DNA of 64,000 nt. It comes from Antarcticimicrobium sp040365005. GTDB taxonomy: Bacteria; Pseudomonadota; Alphaproteobacteria; Rhodobacterales; Rhodobacteraceae. The DNA lies in the NCBI RefSeq assembly GCF_040365005.1, contig NZ_BAABWV010000001.1:1-64000 (forward strand). The letters run 5' to 3'. This document shows positions 16,278-24,438 of this stretch, piece by piece. Positions within the stretch are counted from its first letter, which is position 1, and every line of letters starts with the position of its first letter. The notes under the pieces were generated by a model, which was not told the origin of the DNA, made no database searches, and was given only the letters and a program-made list of their open reading frames with translations. A program made the position numbers and the translations under genes.

Positions 16278-17273
16278 TCAGTCTACCGTCAGCACCACCT
16301 TGCCCATCGCCTTGCGCTCCTCCATCAGGGTCAGCGCCTGCGCCGCCTGGTCCAGCGGGAAGCGCGCGCTGATCCGCGGTCGGATCTTGCCCTCGGAATA
16401 CAGGCGGAACAGGTCGGCCATGTTCTCGGCGTGGCCCTTGGGTTCACGCGCCACCGCCGCGCCCCAGAACACGCCGACGATCTGGCTGCCTTTCAGCAGG
16501 GTCAGGTTCAGCGGGATCTTGGGGATGCCGGCGGGAAATCCGACGACCAGGAACCTCCCCTTCCACGCCAGCGCGCGCAGCGCCGGTTCGGCGTAATCGC
16601 CGCCCACCGCGTCATAGACCACGTCGACACCGTCACCGCCGGCCAGCGCCTTGAACTGCGACGACAGCGCCTTTTGCGCGTCGCGGTCCATCTCGCGCGG
16701 ATAGACCAGCGTCTCGTCCGCGCCGATCTCGCGGCAGAAGGCGGCCTTTTCCTCGGACGAAACCGCCGCGATCACCCGCGCGCCGGCCGCCTTGCCCAGT
16801 TCGATCGCGGCGGCGCCGACACCGCCCGCCGCCCCGAGAATCAACAGCGTTTCGCCGGGCTGGATCTGGGCCCGGTCCTTCAGCGCGTGATGCGAGGTGC
16901 CATAGGTGAACACGAAACAGGCCGCGTCCTCATAGGGCATCGTATCGGGAATCTTGACCGCCTTGGCCGGCTCGACGTTGACATGGCTGGCGAATCCGCC
17001 GTGTCCGGTCAGAGCCAGGACCCGGTCGCCCGGGGCAAAACCCTTCACGCCGTCGCCCACCGCCAGAACCTCGCCCGCGATCTCGCCGCCCGGCGCAAAG
17101 GGGCGCGGCGGCTTGAACTGGTACAGGTCGCGGATGATCAGCGTATCGGGAAAGTTCAGGCCCGCCGCGTGCACCCGCACCAGGATGCGGCCCTTTTCCA
17201 CCTCCGGGTCCGGCAGGTCTGTCATTTCCAGCGTTTCGGGTCCGCCGGGGGCGGTGCTGAGCATTGCTTTCAT
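16278..17273 (-). CDS. NADPH:quinone oxidoreductase-like medium-chain reductase
   Basis: Medium-chain dehydrogenase/reductase of 331 residues, from MKAMLSTAPGGPETLEM. Residues ~1-125 form the GroES-like domain (HAAGLNFPDTLIIRDLYQFK, then GGEIAGEVLAVGDGV); the nucleotide motif ILGAAGGVGAAAIELGKAAG lies in the middle. No zinc-ligand set is visible, so it belongs to the quinone-oxidoreductase / enoyl-reductase branch. It diverges from the acyl-CoA dehydrogenase operon at 17414 across 140 bases holding the putative IclR operator, suggesting joint control. Confidence 0.87.
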   Translation of the reverse strand: MKAMLSTAPGGPETLEMTDLPDPEVEKGRILVRVHAAGLNFPDTLIIRDLYQFKPPRPFAPGGEIAGEVLAVGDGVKGFAPGDRVLALTGHGGFASHVNVEPAKAVKIPDTMPYEDAACFVFTYGTSHHALKDRAQIQPGETLLILGAAGGVGAAAIELGKAAGARVIAAVSSEEKAAFCREIGADETLVYPREMDRDAQKALSSQFKALAGGDGVDVVYDAVGGDYAEPALRALAWKGRFLVVGFPAGIPKIPLNLTLLKGSQIVGVFWGAAVAREPKGHAENMADLFRLYSEGKIRPRISARFPLDQAAQALTLMEERKAMGKVVLTVD

Positions 17274-17355
17274 CGTATCCTCCCTTTTCGTGCGGCTGGC
17301 CCGGCCTGCCGCTGCGTCGCAACAAGTCATCCTTTTGAAGATGAGTGTTGTCAAT

Positions 17356-17390
17356 CGAAATGCAAAATGCAATTTTGCTCTGCGAAATGA
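17356..17390. promoter_or_regulatory. Putative IclR operator A in the divergent 17.3-kb promoter region
   Basis: Two signals overlap. First, GCAAAATGCAATTTTGC (17362-17378) is a perfect inverted repeat with 7-base arms. Second, AATTTT-N4-TGCGAAA (17371-17387) recurs with identical spacing at 24041-24057. A related CGAAAT plus TGCGAAATGA element occurs at 40537-40554. The GCGAAA core resembles the known IclR-family half-site RYGRAMC. The encoded IclR regulator (23212-23994) is the natural candidate to bind. Inference. Confidence 0.5.
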
Positions 17391-17413
17391 AATAGGCAAC
17401 ATGAGGGGGAGGC

Positions 17414-18592
17414 ATGGTGCAGGACACAGACGACCTGACTGGGTTTCGGGCCGATATCCGGGCGTGGCTGGACGAGAATTGCCCGCAGGAAATGCGCGAC
17501 GGCGCCGTGGATGAGGATAGCATCTGCTGGGGCGGCAAGAACTGGAACTTTACGTCACAAGCACAGAAAACCTGGCTCGAGCGCTGCGCGGCGGCGGGCT
17601 ACACCGTGCCGACCTGGCCGAAAGAGTATGGCGGTGCCGGGCTGAACCGGGACCAGGAAAAGGTCTTTTACGACGAGCTGGGGCGCATCAACGCGCGCCG
17701 TCCGCTGCAGAGCTTTGGCATCTGGATGCTGGGGCCGGCGCTGCTTCATTTCGGGACCCATGCGCAAAAGCTGCATTTCCTGCCGCCCATCGCGCGCGGT
17801 GAGATTCGCTGGTGCCAGGGCTATTCCGAGCCAGGCGCGGGATCGGACCTGGCCAGCGTGCAGACAAAAGCCGAGGATCAGGGCGATCACTGGCTGGTGA
17901 ACGGGCAGAAGGTCTGGACCTCTTACGCCGATCAGGCCGACTGGATCTTTGCGCTGCTGCGCACCGACAAGGACGCGCCCAAGCACAAGGGTATATCCTT
18001 CGTGCTGATCGACATGGAAAGCGCGGGCGCCTCGACCCGCCCGATCCGGCTGATTTCCGGGGCTTCGCCGTTCTGCGAGACGTTTTTCGACAACGTGAAA
18101 GTGCCGAAATCCTACGGTGCGGACATTCCTGCACAGGTGGGTGAGATCAACCGTGGCTGGGACGTGGCGAAATACCTGCTGACCCATGAGCGTGAGATGA
18201 TCTCGGGCTCGGCGATGCTGGCGGGCAGTGGCCGGTCGCTGGGCGCGATCCTGTCGGAAAGCGGGCATCTCGACGACCCGATCCTGCGTGCCGATGCAAT
18301 GCGCGCCGAGATCGACGAACTGGCCTTTGGCCTGACGCTGGAACGCTACAAGGACCAGTCCGAATCCGGGCAGGGGACCGGCGATGCCTCGGCCATGCTG
18401 AAATACGTCGGCACCGAGCTGAACAAGGCGCGGCAAGAGCTGATCATGGCCGGCGCGGGCAGTGATGCGCTGGAGTGGGATGACGGGCGCGCGCCGCTTT
18501 GGCTGCGCAGCAAGGCGAACTCGATCGAGGGCGGTACGTCGGAGGTGATGCTCAGCATCCTCTCGCGCCGTGTCCTCGGGCTGCCGGGGTGA
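17414..18592 (+). CDS. Acyl-CoA dehydrogenase, large (catalytic) subunit of a two-gene pair
   Basis: FAD-dependent acyl-CoA alpha,beta-dehydrogenase of 392 residues. Visible are the N-terminal helical domain, the middle domain with CQGYSEPGAGSDLASVQTKA, and the C-terminal SIEGGTSEVMLSIL segment holding the catalytic Glu. The composition matches large subunits of heteromeric enzymes (pimeloyl-CoA and steroid side-chain dehydrogenase type) rather than fatty-acid FadE. The second subunit gene starts five bases downstream. A GGGGGAGG sequence directly precedes the ATG. It heads the operon 17414-23994. The substrate is probably a branched, cyclic or functionalised acyl-CoA; that is inference. Confidence 0.88.
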   Translation: MVQDTDDLTGFRADIRAWLDENCPQEMRDGAVDEDSICWGGKNWNFTSQAQKTWLERCAAAGYTVPTWPKEYGGAGLNRDQEKVFYDELGRINARRPLQSFGIWMLGPALLHFGTHAQKLHFLPPIARGEIRWCQGYSEPGAGSDLASVQTKAEDQGDHWLVNGQKVWTSYADQADWIFALLRTDKDAPKHKGISFVLIDMESAGASTRPIRLISGASPFCETFFDNVKVPKSYGADIPAQVGEINRGWDVAKYLLTHEREMISGSAMLAGSGRSLGAILSESGHLDDPILRADAMRAEIDELAFGLTLERYKDQSESGQGTGDASAMLKYVGTELNKARQELIMAGAGSDALEWDDGRAPLWLRSKANSIEGGTSEVMLSILSRRVLGLPG

Positions 18593-18597
18593 AGAAG

Positions 18598-19713
18598 ATG
18601 ACAAAACTGGTAAGAACCGAAGAAGAAACCATGCTGGCCGATGCCGCGCGCGGATTTCTCGACGAGGCGGCCCCGGTGACCAAGCTGCGCGCGCTGCGCG
18701 ATGCGGGCCAGACCCACGATCCCGCCCTCTGGCAGGAGATGGCCCGGATGGGCTGGACCGGGGTGCTGGTGCCCGAGGCCGCCGGTGGCGCCGACATGGG
18801 ATTTGCCGCCGCCAACGTGCTAGCCGAGGAGATGGGCAAGACCCTGAGCGTCAGCCCGTTCCTGTCGACCGCCGTGATCGCCGCCACCGCCCTGCGGCAG
18901 GTGTCGGATGGGCGCGCGACCGAGGCCATGAGTGCCATCGCCGAGGGCACGCGCACCTATGCGCTGGCGATTGACGAAAGCACCAAGCACGACCCGGAGG
19001 CCACCGCGCTGCGCGCCGAACGGGTCGGAAACGGCTTTCGCCTTGATGGCGAGAAGCGCTTTGTCGTCGACGGCGGCTTTGCCGACCGGCTGCTGGTGCT
19101 GGCGCGCACGGGGGACGGGCTGACCCTGTTCGACATCCCCGCAGACCGCGCCGGGATCGAGCGCGACGCGCAACCGATGATCGACAGCCGCGATGCGGCG
19201 CGGATCACGTTTTCCGGGGTCGAGGCGACGGGCGAGGATGTGCTGGGCCAGGTCGATGATGCAATGACCGTGCTGGCGCCGGCGTTGCGCGCGGGGCAGG
19301 CGGCGCTGGCCGCCGAGATGACCGGGCTGGCCGCCGGGGCCTTCGGGCTGACGGTGGGCTATCTCAAGGAGCGTAAGCAGTTCGGCGTGTTGATCGGCGG
19401 ATTCCAGGCGTTGCAGCACCGCGCCGCGCACCTGTGGTGCGACTGCGAGGTGACCGCCTCGGCCATCCTGCACGCGGGCCGGATGCTGGACAACGACCCT
19501 GCCAATGCCGCGCTTGCGGTGTCGCTGGCCAAGGCACGCGCCAGCCAGACCGCGCAACTCGCGGTGCAGGAGGGGGTGCAGATGCACGGCGGGATCGGCA
19601 TGACCGATGCCTTTGACATGGGCTTTTACATGAAGCGCGCCCGTGTCGGGGCCGAATGGCTGGGCGATTATGGCTATCACGCGGGCGTCGTCGCCCGTTT
19701 GCGCGGATTCTGA
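18598..19713 (+). CDS. Acyl-CoA dehydrogenase, small (non-catalytic) subunit
   Basis: A 371-residue partner of the preceding dehydrogenase. It has the acyl-CoA dehydrogenase fold (MARMGWTGVLVPEAAGGADM; LAAGAFGLTVGYLKERKQFG) and ends with VQMHGGIGMTDAFDMGFYMK. The EGT segment carrying the catalytic Glu in active subunits is missing, as in small subunits of heterotetrameric dehydrogenases. The ATG at 18598 is preferred; a GTG at 18589 overlapping the previous stop is possible. It probably forms an alpha2-beta2 complex with the 17414 product. Confidence 0.87.
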   Translation: MTKLVRTEEETMLADAARGFLDEAAPVTKLRALRDAGQTHDPALWQEMARMGWTGVLVPEAAGGADMGFAAANVLAEEMGKTLSVSPFLSTAVIAATALRQVSDGRATEAMSAIAEGTRTYALAIDESTKHDPEATALRAERVGNGFRLDGEKRFVVDGGFADRLLVLARTGDGLTLFDIPADRAGIERDAQPMIDSRDAARITFSGVEATGEDVLGQVDDAMTVLAPALRAGQAALAAEMTGLAAGAFGLTVGYLKERKQFGVLIGGFQALQHRAAHLWCDCEVTASAILHAGRMLDNDPANAALAVSLAKARASQTAQLAVQEGVQMHGGIGMTDAFDMGFYMKRARVGAEWLGDYGYHAGVVARLRGF

Positions 19714-19723
19714 AGGAGCGATC

Positions 19724-20545
19724 ATGACACCTGAAACCCTGTTCAACCTGGCCAGCAAGACGGCACTGGTCACCGGCGGCGCCACCGGCATCGGCCGCAT
19801 GGCCGCCGAGGGGCTGGTCTGTGCCGGCGCCCGCGTCCTGATCGCCAGCCGCAAGGGCGACGCCTGCGCTGCCGTGGCGGCAGAGCTCAACGCGCTCGGC
19901 GCCCCTGGAAAAGCCGAGGGCTTTGCCGGCGACGTCGGCAGCGAAGAAGGCATAGACGCCCTCGCGCAAGAGGTCAAGAATCGCACGGAAACCCTTGATA
20001 TCCTTATGAACAACGCGGGTCGCACGTGGGGCGCGCCGCTGGGTCAGTTCCCTTACGAGGCCTGGGACAAGGTGCTGGGGCTCAATGTCTCTGGCCCGTT
20101 CCACCTGACCCAGAAACTGCTGCCGATGCTGGTCGCCTCGGGCAGCATCGACGACCCGGCGCGGGTGGTCAACGTCGGCTCGGTCATGGGCGAGGTGCCG
20201 ATGGGCGACGGCGCCTATAGCTACTCGGCCTCCAAGGCGGCGGTGATGCACCTGACCAAGATCCTGGCCAAGGAACTGGCGGGACAGGCGATCACCGTCA
20301 ACGCGCTGGCGCCGGGGCCCTTCGTCTCCAAGATGACCGCCTTTGCCACCGTGGACGAGGAAAAGCGCGCCAAGGTGGGGGCGGGCGTGCCGCTGGGCCG
20401 GGTTGGCCGGGCCGAGGATATCGCCGGCTGCATGCAGTTTCTCTGCGGCCGTGGCGGGGCCTATGTGACCGGCGCGGTGATCCCGGTCTCGGGCGGGCTC
20501 AACGTCCAGATGGGCAACAATATCTTCGCGCCGGCGCTGGACTGA
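19724..20545 (+). CDS. Short-chain dehydrogenase/reductase
   Basis: NAD(P)-dependent SDR of 273 residues. The cofactor motif TGGATGIG, the NNAG motif (ILMNNAGRTWG), the catalytic Ser region (VNVGSVMGEV) and the YSYSASK catalytic motif are all present, so it should be active. AAGGAGCG lies just before the ATG at 19724. It lies between the acyl-CoA dehydrogenase pair and another SDR, so a role as a hydroxyacyl-CoA or hydroxy-acid dehydrogenase is likely. The exact substrate is unknown. Confidence 0.87.
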   Translation: MTPETLFNLASKTALVTGGATGIGRMAAEGLVCAGARVLIASRKGDACAAVAAELNALGAPGKAEGFAGDVGSEEGIDALAQEVKNRTETLDILMNNAGRTWGAPLGQFPYEAWDKVLGLNVSGPFHLTQKLLPMLVASGSIDDPARVVNVGSVMGEVPMGDGAYSYSASKAAVMHLTKILAKELAGQAITVNALAPGPFVSKMTAFATVDEEKRAKVGAGVPLGRVGRAEDIAGCMQFLCGRGGAYVTGAVIPVSGGLNVQMGNNIFAPALD

Positions 20546-20569
20546 CGCGAAACGAGGAGGAGAAGACAC

Positions 20570-21499
20570 ATGGATATCCGATTTGACGGGCGGGTCGCCA
20601 TCGTCACCGGCGCGGGCGCCGGACTGGGGCGCAGTCACGCGCTGGGGCTGGCGGCGCGTGGCGCCAAGGTGGTGATCAACGATCTCGGCGCCGCGACCGA
20701 TGGCGAGGGCCGCTCGGAGAGCGCCGCCAGCGCCGTGGTGGACGAGATCCGCGCCGGAGGCGGCGAGGCGATGGCGCATGGCGCCGACGTGGCCGACGAG
20801 GCCGGCGTGCGTGACATGGTCGAACAGGCGATGAAGCAATGGGGCCGCATCGACATCCTGGTCAACAACGCCGGCATCCTGCGCGACAAGACATTCGCCA
20901 AGATGACGCTGGATGATTTCCGCAAGGTGGTCGACGTGCACCTGATGGGCAGCGCTACCTGCGCCCACGCGGTCTGGCCGATCATGCGCGAACAGAAATA
21001 CGGGCGGATCGTGCTGACCTCCTCGGCGTCGGGGCTCTACGGCAACTTTGGCCAGTCGAACTACGGCGCGGCCAAGGCGGCGATGATGGGGCTGATGAAC
21101 GTGCTGCATATCGAGGGCGCACGTGACGATATCCGCGTCAACACCCTGGCCCCCACCGCCGCCACCCGCATGACCGAAAGCCTGATGCCCGAGCAGGCGC
21201 TGGAGCTTCTGGCGCCGGAGACCATCACCCCGGGCCTGCTCTACCTTGTCAGCGAGGATGCCCCCTCGCGCACCATTCTCGGCGCCGGGGCGGGCTGTTA
21301 CGCCGTGACCCGGGTATACGAGACCGAGGGGATCCTGCTGGAGGGGGCGGAGAACAAGCCCGAGGGGGTCGCAGCCCGGTTCGAGGCGATTTCGGACCCT
21401 GCTGGACAGACGGAACTGACCGATGCCTTCCAGCAAACCCGCAAATACGCCCGCAAGGCCGCCGATGCGCGCGGGTTGTCCCTGCCGTGGGGCGACTGA
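20570..21499 (+). CDS. SDR of the MFE-2 type, likely 3-hydroxyacyl-CoA dehydrogenase
   Basis: SDR of 309 residues, longer than average. It resembles the dehydrogenase part of peroxisomal multifunctional enzyme type 2: VAIVTGAGAGLGRSHALGLA, VVINDLGAATDGEG, ILVNNAGILRDKTFAKM, then SSASGLYGNFGQSNYGAAK. The C-terminal ~60 residues lie beyond the usual SDR core. Such proteins oxidise (R)-3-hydroxyacyl-CoA, which fits the acyl-CoA dehydrogenase pair upstream and the MaoC-type hydratase at 14 kb. AGGAGGAGA lies before the ATG. Confidence 0.88.
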   Translation: MDIRFDGRVAIVTGAGAGLGRSHALGLAARGAKVVINDLGAATDGEGRSESAASAVVDEIRAGGGEAMAHGADVADEAGVRDMVEQAMKQWGRIDILVNNAGILRDKTFAKMTLDDFRKVVDVHLMGSATCAHAVWPIMREQKYGRIVLTSSASGLYGNFGQSNYGAAKAAMMGLMNVLHIEGARDDIRVNTLAPTAATRMTESLMPEQALELLAPETITPGLLYLVSEDAPSRTILGAGAGCYAVTRVYETEGILLEGAENKPEGVAARFEAISDPAGQTELTDAFQQTRKYARKAADARGLSLPWGD

Positions 21500-21505
21500 G
21501 CGCAG

Positions 21506-22165
21506 ATGGCCGAGCTTTTGGTGATACGGCATGCGCAGGCGTCTTTCGGCGCCGGGGATGCCGCGGGCTATGACCGGCTGACCGACCTCGGCCACAGGCA
21601 GGCCGAGGTCGCGGGCGAAGCCCTGCGCGCCTCGGGCTGGGTGCCCGACCGGCTGATCACCGGCACCTTGCAGCGGCAAAAGCAGACCCTGCGCTCGATG
21701 GGGTTCGAGGCGGCGCCGGAAACCCACCCCGGCTGGAACGAGTATGATTTCCACGACCTGCTGTACGCCCGCTTCGGCGGCGATGTGCCGGATGCGGTTG
21801 TCGGCGATCGCAAGACCCATTTCCGGACCCTGCGTGAGACCATCCTTGACTGGCAGGCGGGCGGGCTGGCCTCGGCGCGGGAAAGCTGGGCCGATTTCTC
21901 CGCCCGGGTCGAGGCCGCGCGGGCGTTTTCCACCGGTGATGCGGGGGATCGCGTGCTCGTGGTCAGCTCCGGCGGCGCCATCGGACAGCTCGTCGCCGCC
22001 AGTCTGGAGGCGCCGCCGAAACAGATGATCGCGCTGAACCTGCAGATCAAGAACACCTCGATATCGCGATTCATCTTTTCCGCGCAGCGGTTTTTCCTGC
22101 ATGAATTCAATACAACACCGCATTTCGCGCTGCCCGGGGCGGCCGATTTGCTGACCTATAGCTGA
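21506..22165 (+). CDS. Histidine phosphatase family protein within the catabolic operon
   Basis: Phosphoglycerate-mutase-like phosphatase of 219 residues. The catalytic motif reads RHAQ (LLVIRHAQASFGAG) in place of the common RHGE; the second His is replaced by the VVSSGGAIGQLVA segment, where family members usually have His-Gly. The catalytic set thus looks altered and activity is uncertain. It starts six bases after the SDR stop and ends nine bases before the APH kinase gene, so it is cotranscribed with a kinase acting on a small molecule; the two may be functionally linked. Confidence 0.8.
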   Translation: MAELLVIRHAQASFGAGDAAGYDRLTDLGHRQAEVAGEALRASGWVPDRLITGTLQRQKQTLRSMGFEAAPETHPGWNEYDFHDLLYARFGGDVPDAVVGDRKTHFRTLRETILDWQAGGLASARESWADFSARVEAARAFSTGDAGDRVLVVSSGGAIGQLVAASLEAPPKQMIALNLQIKNTSISRFIFSAQRFFLHEFNTTPHFALPGAADLLTYS

Positions 22166-22174
22166 GGATGACCG

Positions 22175-23212
22175 ATGACGAACACGTCCCAGACACTCGA
22201 TCTTGACGCGGTGGATGCCTACCTGCGGGCGCATCTGCCCGGGTATGAGGGGCCGTTGGAGGCGACGAAATTCGACGTCGGCCAGTCCAACCCGACCTTT
22301 CTGCTGGCGACACCGGCGAAAAAATACGTGCTGCGGCGCAAACCCCCCGGGGTGTTGCTGAAATCGGCCCATGCGGTGGATCGGGAGTTCCGGGTCCAAA
22401 AGGCGCTCGAAGGCAGCAAGGTGCCGGTCGCCAAGATGCACCTTTTGTGCGAAGACGACAGCGTCATCGGCTCGGCGTTCTACGTGATGGATTTCCTCGA
22501 CGGGCGCAACTTTGCCGACCCGACCATGAAGGCCGAGGACAACGCCACCCGCGCCGGCGTCATCGACGAGATGAACCGCGTGTTGGCCGAGTTGCACATG
22601 GTCGATATCGGCGCGGTCGGGCTGTCGGATTATGGCCCGCCGGGAAATTACTTCGAACGCCAGGTCGGGCGCTGGTCTAAACAGTACCGTGCCTCCGAGA
22701 CCGAGAGCGTTCCCGCGATGAACAGGCTGATGGAGCGGCTGGCTGCCGCGATCCCGCCCGACGACGGGCAGCGCACACTGGTGCACGGCGATTACCGCAT
22801 CGACAACATGATCTTTGCCAAGGACGGGCCCGAGTGCCTCGCGGTGCTGGACTGGGAGTTGTCGACCATCGGCCACCCCTATGCCGACCTCGCCGCCGTC
22901 ATCATGCAATGGCAGATGCCGCCGGGCAACGAGGGGCGCGGGCTGGCCGGCCTCGACCGCGCCGCGCTCGGCCTGCCCAGCGACGAGGAATTCATCGCGC
23001 GCTATTGCGAACGCCGCGGCTTGCCGGGGATCGACAACTTCGGATTTTACCTGGGGTTCTGTTTCTTCCGCATGGCGGGCATCATCCAGGGCGTGTTGAA
23101 ACGCGCGCTGGACGGCAATGCCTCGAACCCGGAGCGGGGGCGGCAGTTGGGTCGCTATGTTCCGTTGTTCGCCGAGCACGGGCTTGCCGCGCTTGACGGA
23201 GGCGACCGGTGA
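22175..23212 (+). CDS. APH-family kinase, ACAD10/11-like (candidate hydroxyacyl-CoA kinase)
   Basis: Aminoglycoside-phosphotransferase-fold kinase of 345 residues. N-lobe: YVLRRKPPGVLLKSAHAVDR. Catalytic loop: LVHGDYRIDNMIF, with Asp and Asn in place. Metal site: AVLDWELSTIGHPYADLA. This matches the kinase domain of ACAD10/11 and LvaA-type proteins, known to phosphorylate 4-hydroxyacyl-CoAs so that a dehydrogenase-like partner can remove the phosphate. The gene shares an operon with two acyl-CoA dehydrogenase subunits and SDRs, in agreement with such a role. It is not expected to confer antibiotic resistance. Confidence 0.85.
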   Translation: MTNTSQTLDLDAVDAYLRAHLPGYEGPLEATKFDVGQSNPTFLLATPAKKYVLRRKPPGVLLKSAHAVDREFRVQKALEGSKVPVAKMHLLCEDDSVIGSAFYVMDFLDGRNFADPTMKAEDNATRAGVIDEMNRVLAELHMVDIGAVGLSDYGPPGNYFERQVGRWSKQYRASETESVPAMNRLMERLAAAIPPDDGQRTLVHGDYRIDNMIFAKDGPECLAVLDWELSTIGHPYADLAAVIMQWQMPPGNEGRGLAGLDRAALGLPSDEEFIARYCERRGLPGIDNFGFYLGFCFFRMAGIIQGVLKRALDGNASNPERGRQLGRYVPLFAEHGLAALDGGDR

Positions 23213-23994
23213 TGGACCCGAACCCGGACGAGGACAAGGACCGCAACTTCATCACCGCGCTGGCGCGCGGCCTGGACGTGTTGCGCTGTTTCCGTCCGGG
23301 CGAGGTCGAGCTGACCAATACCGATTTCTCCGAACGGACCGGCCTGCCCAAACCCACGGTGTCGCGGCTGACCTATACCCTGTGCAAGCTGGAGTACCTG
23401 GTGGCCGACCCGCGGACCGGAACCTATCGGCTGGGGGCCGGGGTGCTGCAACTGGGGTTCGGCGTTCTGGCGGGGATGGAGATCGGCGACCGCGCGGCGG
23501 AGGTTCTCAGCGACTTGGGGCAGGGGCCCAATTCCTATATCACCGTTGCCCTGGGCGAGAGGTTTCGCGACGTGGTGATCTACATCGCGACGCGAAGCTC
23601 GGTCGAGGACGTGTCGCTGACCATGCGGGTGGGATCGCGCGCGCCGCTGTTCCATTCCGCGATCGGCCGTGCGATCCTGGTGGCGATGCCTGAGGAGGCG
23701 CGCGAGGCAGAGTTCGAGACCGCGCTGTGCGCCGACCCCGAGGGTGATGCCCTGCGGCGGGCGGAATTCGCGACCGCGTTGGCGGAATACGAGGCGCAGG
23801 GTTTCTGCACCGCCTATGGCAGTTGGCGCAGCGACGTGAACGGCATCGCGGTTCCTGTCTTTGCCCTCGAAGGCGGTCCTGTGTACGGGCTGAACGTGGG
23901 CGGCCCCTCCTTCCACGTGAAGAAGAAACAGCTTGAGACCCATTATGGTCCGCGCCTGATCGAGGCGGGAAAGCGGCTGAGCCTGCGCGCCTGA
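23212..23994 (+). CDS. IclR-family transcriptional regulator
   Basis: IclR-type regulator of 260 residues: winged helix-turn-helix (about 15-75: ITALARGLDVLRCF, then GLPKPTVSRLTYTLCKLEYL) and a C-terminal effector domain with HSAIGRAILVAMPEE and NGIAVPVFA. The ATG at 23212 overlaps the kinase stop by one base; a GTG three bases earlier is equally possible, with GGAGG upstream. As last gene of the acyl-CoA operon it is likely its regulator and that of the downstream transporter. Candidate sites with a TGCGAAA core lie at 17.37, 24.05 and 40.55 kb. Confidence 0.9.
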   Translation: MDPNPDEDKDRNFITALARGLDVLRCFRPGEVELTNTDFSERTGLPKPTVSRLTYTLCKLEYLVADPRTGTYRLGAGVLQLGFGVLAGMEIGDRAAEVLSDLGQGPNSYITVALGERFRDVVIYIATRSSVEDVSLTMRVGSRAPLFHSAIGRAILVAMPEEAREAEFETALCADPEGDALRRAEFATALAEYEAQGFCTAYGSWRSDVNGIAVPVFALEGGPVYGLNVGGPSFHVKKKQLETHYGPRLIEAGKRLSLRA

Positions 23995-24438
23995 CCCCGG
24001 GCGCGCAGCGCGAGGGAATCGCTTGAAGCTCACGAAATTAAATTTTTCTGTGCGAAACTGACGCCCTCGATTCAGTGTACGCCCGATCGACCGGTCAGGG
24101 CCGTTTCACAGGGGGCATAGGCGCCGGAACCCGCATGGAAGCCCATGCCATACGGTGATCTTGCCGGGATATGTAAAAGTATCAGGTTAACTTTAGAGGT
24201 GTCCAAAAAATACGTTAAAGCAATACGGTAACGGTCATAAGTCATGTTAGAAACAGCTTGACGGAAATCGAGGCGGGTAATTTGATGAGTGGTCGGGTCG
24301 TGATTGTCACTTCTGTCGTTTCGACGGTACGTCACTCCGGGTTGGAGCGCTTGACTTTATCCGGTGATGTGCAACTCTTCCCCTAGGTGCGGCGCCGCTG
24401 GAGGCGGAAAAGCTGCACCTCTCTATGGGAGGAGAAAC
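23995..24438. other. 444-bp regulatory gap between iclR and the Liv transporter
   Basis: No credible gene. Contents seen: operator-like site B (24033-24061); a small hairpin GCATGG-AAGC-CCATGC at 24133-24148; an AT-richer stretch about 24170-24290 containing a possible promoter, TTGACG (24258-24263), 17 bases, TTTGAT (24281-24286). The leader to the transporter is therefore about 150 nt. There is no obvious terminator after iclR. Confidence 0.5.
24033..24061. promoter_or_regulatory. Putative IclR operator B upstream of the Liv transporter
   Basis: CGAAAT (24033-24038) is followed by AATTTT-N4-TGCGAAA (24041-24057) and CTGA. The last part repeats operator A at 17371-17387 with the same spacing. 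It begins 39 bases after the iclR stop. Here GCGAAAC fully matches the IclR half-site consensus RYGRAMC. This is inference from repeat identity. Confidence 0.5.

Noticed and set aside
19364..23179. Very long open frame on the minus strand (over 1200 codons)
   Set aside because: It is antisense to five well-recognised genes, has Arg/His/Gln-rich low-information sequence and no domain; long antisense frames are common in GC-rich DNA.
22175..23212. Antibiotic resistance (aminoglycoside phosphotransferase) reading of the APH-fold gene
   Set aside because: The context is acyl-CoA catabolism and the catalytic segments match the ACAD10/11 kinase branch.
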